The notes under the pieces were generated by a model. That model had not been told where the DNA came from and did not search any database. It was given only the letters and a program-made list of their open reading frames with translations. Below, piece by piece: positions 63,107 to 64,000 of a DNA stretch of 64,000 bases. Each line of letters opens with the position of its first letter. Position 1 is the first letter of the stretch. Both the position numbers and the translations under genes were made by a program. Origin of the DNA: Formosa sp. Hel1_31_208 (GTDB taxonomy: Bacteria; Bacteroidota; Bacteroidia; Flavobacteriales; Flavobacteriaceae); the NCBI RefSeq assembly GCF_900104785.1, contig NZ_LT629733.1:1954501-2018500 (forward strand). Direction: 5' to 3'.

Positions 63107-63640
63107 TTAGTTAAAGAAACTGAAGACATTTCCACGATAAATTTTAGAATGCGAATACCTGCTAATCTCAGATAAGTTCGTGTGTTTTGAATGTTCAATA
63201 ATTAATAATCCTTCTGGTAAAAGTATATCGTTATTAAAAACAAGTTCCGGCAGTTTAGAGAATAATTCTACAGAGAAATCATAAGGCGGATCAGCAAAAA
63301 TGATATCATATTTATGTTGAGTATTTTCCAGAAATTTGAATACATCACTCTTTATGGTAATAATATTCATATCAAATTGTTTTGATGTTTCAGAAATAAA
63401 CTTAATACAAGCATAATGGCTGTCAACTGCCGTAATATCTTCTGTGCCTCTCGAGGCGAATTCATAACTAATATTTCCTGTACCGGAAAAAAGATCTAGA
63501 ACATCAATCTCATCAAAGAAATAGCTATTATTAAGAATGTTAAATAAGGATTCCTTAGCCATATCAGTGGTTGGTCTGACCGGTAATTTTTTAGGAGCTG
63601 TGATTCGTCGTCCTTTATATTGTCCTGAGATAATTCGCAT
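63107..63640 (-). CDS. rsmD: 16S rRNA (guanine966-N2)-methyltransferase RsmD
   Basis: A 177-residue SAM-dependent methyltransferase that modifies G966 of 16S rRNA. Marks: MRIISGQYKGRRITAPK, RPTTDMAKESLFNIL, the SAM motif VLDLFSGTGNISYEFASRG and the catalytic DIIFADPPYDF. Size is normal. It overlaps the end of the upstream DUF3822-like gene by one base, so the two are translationally coupled. Confidence 0.95.
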   Translation of the reverse strand: MRIISGQYKGRRITAPKKLPVRPTTDMAKESLFNILNNSYFFDEIDVLDLFSGTGNISYEFASRGTEDITAVDSHYACIKFISETSKQFDMNIITIKSDVFKFLENTQHKYDIIFADPPYDFSVELFSKLPELVFNNDILLPEGLLIIEHSKHTNLSEISRYSHSKIYRGNVFSFFN

Positions 63641-64000
63641 TAGTTAAAACTGTTCAGTAAGATGAAATTATTATGTGCATTATGCTTTTTAATTGAATCA
63701 ACAAAACCGTAATTATATGTTGGTTCTAGAATTGCGACATTTCTAATATATTTATAAACGATTTGATAGAGTTCATAGTCTTCCTCAATTAGACCGCTTA
63801 GCTCAGTTACTATAGTTTCAGGATTAAGTTTTAATTGCTCAATAGTAAATAAAATATAATAGATAAAATCTTCTTTGGTTGAATACTCAAATGTATTATA
63901 ACAGATGAGTTGTCCATTCTTGACGCATATAATTTCAAAACTTGAGGTATTGACGTTGATGTGCATGCGCTCTTGAGTACTTTCATTGACGGATTGCAAC
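63640..64000 (-). CDS. DUF3822-like protein (cut by the window edge)
   Basis: The visible 119 residues are the C-terminal part of a protein that continues past the right end. Segments HINVNTSSFEIICVKNGQLI, YNTFEYSTKEDFIYYILFTI and VTELSGLIEEDYELYQIVYKYI fit the Bacteroidota family DUF3822, an actin-like-fold protein of about 270 residues usually encoded next to rsmD. The reading frame is open to the window edge and its apparent start is only a TTG there, so the true start is outside. Function unknown. Confidence 0.8.
   Translation of the reverse strand, partial: LQSVNESTQERMHINVNTSSFEIICVKNGQLICYNTFEYSTKEDFIYYILFTIEQLKLNPETIVTELSGLIEEDYELYQIVYKYIRNVAILEPTYNYGFVDSIKKHNAHNNFILLNSFN

Overview
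The window looks like the chromosome of a marine-type member of the Flavobacteriaceae (Bacteroidota). The evidence is an AT-rich sequence, promoters of the Bacteroidota type (TTG about 20 nt upstream of TAnnTTTG), weak Shine-Dalgarno sequences, many small outer-membrane beta-barrel proteins whose signal peptides end in NAQ or TAQ, acidic lipoprotein signals, and several parts and substrates of the type IX secretion system (T9SS). The Flavobacteria-type 6S RNA gene lies between zapA and rny. I see no prophage, transposase, integron or CRISPR array, so this is core chromosome with a few lineage-specific islands.

Layout. 1-6.5 kb: a TSP3-repeat lipoprotein, a cysteine desulfurase, and an operon of an M23 peptidase followed by a TonB-dependent receptor. 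6.7-10.1 kb: a coiled-coil gene, zapA, 6S RNA, rny and xerD (cell division, RNA turnover, chromosome dimer resolution). 10.4-13.5 kb: four small outer-membrane barrels around aroQ. 13.5-20.9 kb: lpdA, a tandem NTF2-like protein, msrB, an M48 lipoprotein, an Atg22/UMF1-type transporter and two related acidic-signal lipoproteins. 21-24 kb: an ECF sigma / anti-sigma operon with two repetitive beta-structure proteins. 24.2-29.1 kb: lon, a LysM protein, porQ, cmk. 29.1-36.8 kb: a BON-LysM protein, rpsA, a T9SS type A substrate, then pyrR-pyrB-unknown-rnz, an unknown gene and pdxH. 37-52 kb: a CAP-domain lipoprotein and a large minus-strand T9SS adhesin locus. 52.1-56.2 kb: a SixA-Ppk1-Ppx polyphosphate operon and another barrel. 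56.3-59.2 kb: dnaX, a lipoprotein and miaE. 59.3-64 kb: an unknown exported protein, RNase P RNA, three exported proteins (two NTF2-like), rsmD and a DUF3822-like gene cut by the window edge.

The most striking object is the adhesin locus at 37.9-51.8 kb. It holds a 3498-residue secreted protein with 22 almost identical 83-residue HYR-like repeats (249 bp each), a recent 1566-bp tandem duplication inside the array, and a T9SS type B (gliding-motility-associated) C-terminal domain. A PorP/SprF-like barrel and a TPR-PD40-OmpA protein of PorE type follow it, and a small exported protein precedes it. This reads as a self-contained surface-adhesin export-and-anchoring cassette whose length can probably change by recombination. 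A 19-nt near-perfect palindrome lies in the region upstream of it, shared with the divergent polyphosphate operon.

Other points of note are a DnaX that lacks the usual zinc-binding cysteines, a stem-loop in the rpsA leader, an inverted repeat before lon, and near-identical terminators after neighbouring genes. All coordinates and residue counts are read by hand; family names rest on motif recognition, not on searches.
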